From an uncultured Lysobacteraceae bacterium (lineage in GTDB: Bacteria > Pseudomonadota > Gammaproteobacteria > Xanthomonadales > Xanthomonadaceae): a stretch of DNA of 7,658 nucleotides. Location of the stretch: assembly GCA_946886995.1 (NCBI GenBank), contig CAMPJU010000055.1, forward strand, positions 1 through 7,658. Reading direction: 5' to 3'. This document shows, in pieces, positions 5,548 to 7,658 of the stretch. A program made the translations under genes and the position numbers. The notes beneath the pieces are model-generated. The model ran no database searches, was not told the DNA's origin, and worked only from the letters and a program-made list of their open reading frames with translations. Numbering within the stretch: the stretch's first letter is position 1; the number at the start of each line of letters is the position of its first letter.

Positions 5548-7380
5548 ATGTGCGGAATCGTCGGCGCCATCGCCGCTCGCGACGTCGTCCCCACCCTGGT
5601 CGAAGGCCTCAAGCGCCTCGAATACCGCGGCTACGACTCCGCCGGCATCGCGGTGCTCGACGACGGCGGGGTGCGCCGGGTGCGGCGTACCGGGCGAGTC
5701 TCCGAGATGGAAAGCGCCGCCCAGTCCGAGGCGTTCTCCGCCGAAGTCGGCATCGGCCACACGCGCTGGGCCACCCACGGCGGCGTCACCGAGGCGAACG
5801 CGCACCCGCACATCAGCTGCGGCGACCTCGCCCTGGTCCACAACGGCATCATCGAGAACCACGAAGCACAGCGCGAGCGGTTGTCCGCCGCCGGGTACAC
5901 CTTCGATTCGCAGACCGATACCGAGGTCATCGCGCACCTGGTCCACCACCACATGGCATCCGGCGCGGACCTGCTGGCAGCCGTGCAGCAGGCGGTTCGG
6001 GAACTCGACGGGGCGTACGCGATCGCGGTGATCGACAGGCGCGACCCGGGCCGGATGGTCGCCGCGCGCATGGGCTGCCCGCTCCTGCTCGGGCTCGGCG
6101 AGGGCGAGAACTTCATCGCGTCGGACGTGTCCGCGATCGTGGCCGCGACCCGCCGGATCATCTTCCTGGAAGAGGGCGACGTGGCCGAACTGCGCCGCGA
6201 CAGCGTGCGCGTGTTCGACGTCACGGGCAGCGAGGTCACTCGGGAGGTGCATCATTCCGAGGTGTCGCTGGCGGCGCTGGAACTGGGCCCGTATCGGCAC
6301 TTCATGCAGAAGGAGATCCACGAGCAGCCGCGTGCCCTGGCCGACACCATCGAGGCGGTGATCGACGATGGCGCGTTTTCCGCGGCGCTGTTCGGCGACA
6401 AGGCGGAAACGGTGCTCGAGGGTGTCGAGGCCGTGCAGATCCTCGCTTGCGGCACCAGTTACTACGCCGGCATGGTCGCGCGCTACTGGATCGAGTCGAT
6501 CGCCGGCCTGCCGTGCTCGGTCGAGATCGCCAGCGAGTACCGCTACCGCACCGCGGTCGCGAACCCCAACCAGCTGGTGGTCACCATCTCGCAGTCGGGC
6601 GAGACCCTCGACACGATGGAGGCGCTGAAGTACGCGAAGTCGCTGGGCCAGTCGCGCACGCTGTCGATCTGCAACGTGCCCGAGAGCGCGATCCCGCGGG
6701 CGAGCGCGCTGGTGTTCTACACCCGGGCCGGCGCGGAGATCGGGGTGGCCTCCACCAAGGCCTTCACCACCCAGCTGGTCGCGCTGTTCACGCTGACCTG
6801 CACGCTCGCGAAACTGCGCGGCCGCCTGGACGGCGACGCCGAGACCGCCTATCTGGATGCATTGCGCCAGCTGCCCGGCAGCGTGCAGTACGCGCTGAAC
6901 CTGGAGCCGCAGATCGTGGCCTGGTCCGAGCGCTTCGCGCCGAAGGACCATGCGCTGTTCCTCGGCCGCGGCGTGCATTACCCGATCGCGCTCGAGGGTG
7001 CGCTGAAGCTGAAGGAGATCTCGTACATCCACGCCGAGGCCTACCCGGCCGGCGAGCTGAAGCACGGTCCGCTCGCGCTGGTGGACGCCGAGATGCCGGT
7101 GGTCGTGATCGCCCCGAAGGACGCGCTGCTGGAGAAGGTCAAGTCCAACATGCAGGAAGTGCGCGCGCGCGGCGGCGAACTGTTCGTGTTCACCGACGAG
7201 GACAGCGCGTTCGGTCCGTCCGAGGGCGTGCACGTCATCCGCGCCCCGCGCCACGTCGGCGTGCTCAGCCCGATCGTGCACACGATTCCCGTGCAGATCC
7301 TGGCGTACCACACCGCGCTGGCGCGCGGCACCGACGTCGACAAGCCGCGGAACCTCGCCAAGTCGGTGACGGTGGAGTAG
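5548..7380 (+). CDS. glmS: Glutamine-fructose-6-phosphate aminotransferase (isomerizing), GlmS
   Basis: 610 residues, full length for the family. The enzyme makes glucosamine-6-phosphate from fructose-6-phosphate and glutamine, the first committed step to UDP-GlcNAc for peptidoglycan and lipopolysaccharide. The N-terminal glutaminase domain has the nucleophile C2 (exposed after Met removal), HTRWATHG (71-78, R74), N99-G100 of the oxyanion hole and D124 (TDTEV). Two SIS sugar-isomerase domains follow, with CGTS (301-304), SQSGET (348-353) and STKAF (402-406). Isomerase residues E490, H506 (KHGP) and K605 in the C-terminal LAKSVTVE correspond to the known E. coli E488, H504 and K603. GAGGAAAG at 5533-5540 serves as Shine-Dalgarno. 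No catalytic residue is missing. It is divergent from the exporter operon and shares its 193-bp upstream region. No glmS ribozyme fold is apparent in that short leader. Confidence 0.99.
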   Translation: MCGIVGAIAARDVVPTLVEGLKRLEYRGYDSAGIAVLDDGGVRRVRRTGRVSEMESAAQSEAFSAEVGIGHTRWATHGGVTEANAHPHISCGDLALVHNGIIENHEAQRERLSAAGYTFDSQTDTEVIAHLVHHHMASGADLLAAVQQAVRELDGAYAIAVIDRRDPGRMVAARMGCPLLLGLGEGENFIASDVSAIVAATRRIIFLEEGDVAELRRDSVRVFDVTGSEVTREVHHSEVSLAALELGPYRHFMQKEIHEQPRALADTIEAVIDDGAFSAALFGDKAETVLEGVEAVQILACGTSYYAGMVARYWIESIAGLPCSVEIASEYRYRTAVANPNQLVVTISQSGETLDTMEALKYAKSLGQSRTLSICNVPESAIPRASALVFYTRAGAEIGVASTKAFTTQLVALFTLTCTLAKLRGRLDGDAETAYLDALRQLPGSVQYALNLEPQIVAWSERFAPKDHALFLGRGVHYPIALEGALKLKEISYIHAEAYPAGELKHGPLALVDAEMPVVVIAPKDALLEKVKSNMQEVRARGGELFVFTDEDSAFGPSEGVHVIRAPRHVGVLSPIVHTIPVQILAYHTALARGTDVDKPRNLAKSVTVE

Positions 7381-7403
7381 CGCACCGGTTAAGCTTCGCG
7401 CCG

Positions 7404-7425
7404 CGACGGCCCGCGGAAGCCGTCG
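7404..7425 (+). terminator. Hairpin after glmS, possible terminator or mRNA end
   Basis: CGACGGC (7404-7410) pairs perfectly with GCCGTCG (7419-7425) across an 8-nt loop, 23 bp after the glmS stop. There is no following T-run, so intrinsic termination is doubtful; it may simply stabilise the 3' end or be part of a factor-dependent terminator. Confidence 0.3.
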
Positions 7426-7492
7426 TGAAGGACCGTTAAGGGGGTGGCGGGCAATTTGAATCGTCGGCGGTTCGCCTGCCGGGAGCCCGTTG

Positions 7493-7658
7493 ATGGCATT
7501 CGAAATCGTGGTCGATACCGCTGCGCAGATCCTGCGCGCGCGCTATACCGGTGAAGTCGGCCTGGAAGAGCGCATGTCGCTCGGCCGGCGCGTGCTGGAG
7601 GAAGCCGAGCGCACGGGAATCTACCGCATCCTGCTGGATTTCCGCGCGGCACATGCGC
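7493..7658 (+). CDS. Small protein of unknown function, 5' part only (possible STAS/SpoIIAA-like fold)
   Basis: 55 codons are visible before the right edge, starting MAFEIVVDTAAQILRARYTG. GGGAG at 7481-7485, seven nucleotides before the ATG, supports the start. The visible part predicts two beta strands (about 3-8 and 13-18), an amphipathic helix (about 24-41) and a beta strand RILLDF (45-50). That beta-beta-alpha-beta order with a LLDF strand recalls small STAS/SpoIIAA-like proteins, but no decisive motif is seen and the family is not firmly recognised. It follows glmS by 112 bp in the same direction; a functional link to glmS is not implied. Confidence 0.7.
   Translation, partial: MAFEIVVDTAAQILRARYTGEVGLEERMSLGRRVLEEAERTGIYRILLDFRAAHA

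Noticed and set aside
3742..7311. Very long open frame of 1189 codons on the minus strand, antisense to glmS and overlapping the adaptor and ATPase genes
   Set aside because: It is a GC-rich shadow: it covers several well-recognised genes in another frame, is low in complexity (Arg, Ala, Gly, Pro-rich) and runs through the promoter region and a REP element.

Overview
The window looks like the chromosome of a GC-rich gammaproteobacterium, most likely Xanthomonadaceae (Lysobacter, Luteimonas, Xanthomonas or Stenotrophomonas type). This rests on the strong G/C third-position bias, the remembered resemblance of the response regulator to a conserved xanthomonad regulator, and REP-like hairpins of the GTCATTCCCGCG type. 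No database search was run, so genus is not assigned.

Layout. Bases 1-5354 carry a five-gene operon on the minus strand. In order of transcription it encodes a periplasmic adaptor (membrane fusion protein), a MacB/LolD-type ABC ATPase, two different FtsX/MacB-type permeases, and an NtrC-type response regulator cut off by the left edge. Gaps are 58, 33, 46 and 19 bp; two of them hold REP-like hairpins. Bases 5355-5547 are a divergent regulatory region. Bases 5548-7380 on the plus strand encode a complete glucosamine-6-phosphate synthase (glmS). A small gene of unknown function starts at 7493 and runs off the right edge.

How the parts work together. The ATPase and two permeases probably form a tripartite-type efflux or envelope-remodelling ABC transporter with the adaptor; no outer-membrane channel gene is visible. 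The divergent region has, reading toward the operon, an array of five alternately oriented CGGACAC heptamers, a perfect match to the IHF consensus, a near-perfect sigma-54 -24/-12 promoter, and then the adaptor start about 43 nt past the predicted transcription start. This is the classic arrangement of an enhancer-dependent sigma-54 promoter. The last gene of the operon encodes just the kind of activator such a promoter needs. The simplest reading is a self-contained, positively autoregulated circuit: the response regulator binds the heptamer array and drives the exporter operon together with its own gene. The array also sits just upstream of glmS, so cell-wall precursor supply may be affected by the same regulator. 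The sensor kinase is not in the window and could lie past the left edge.
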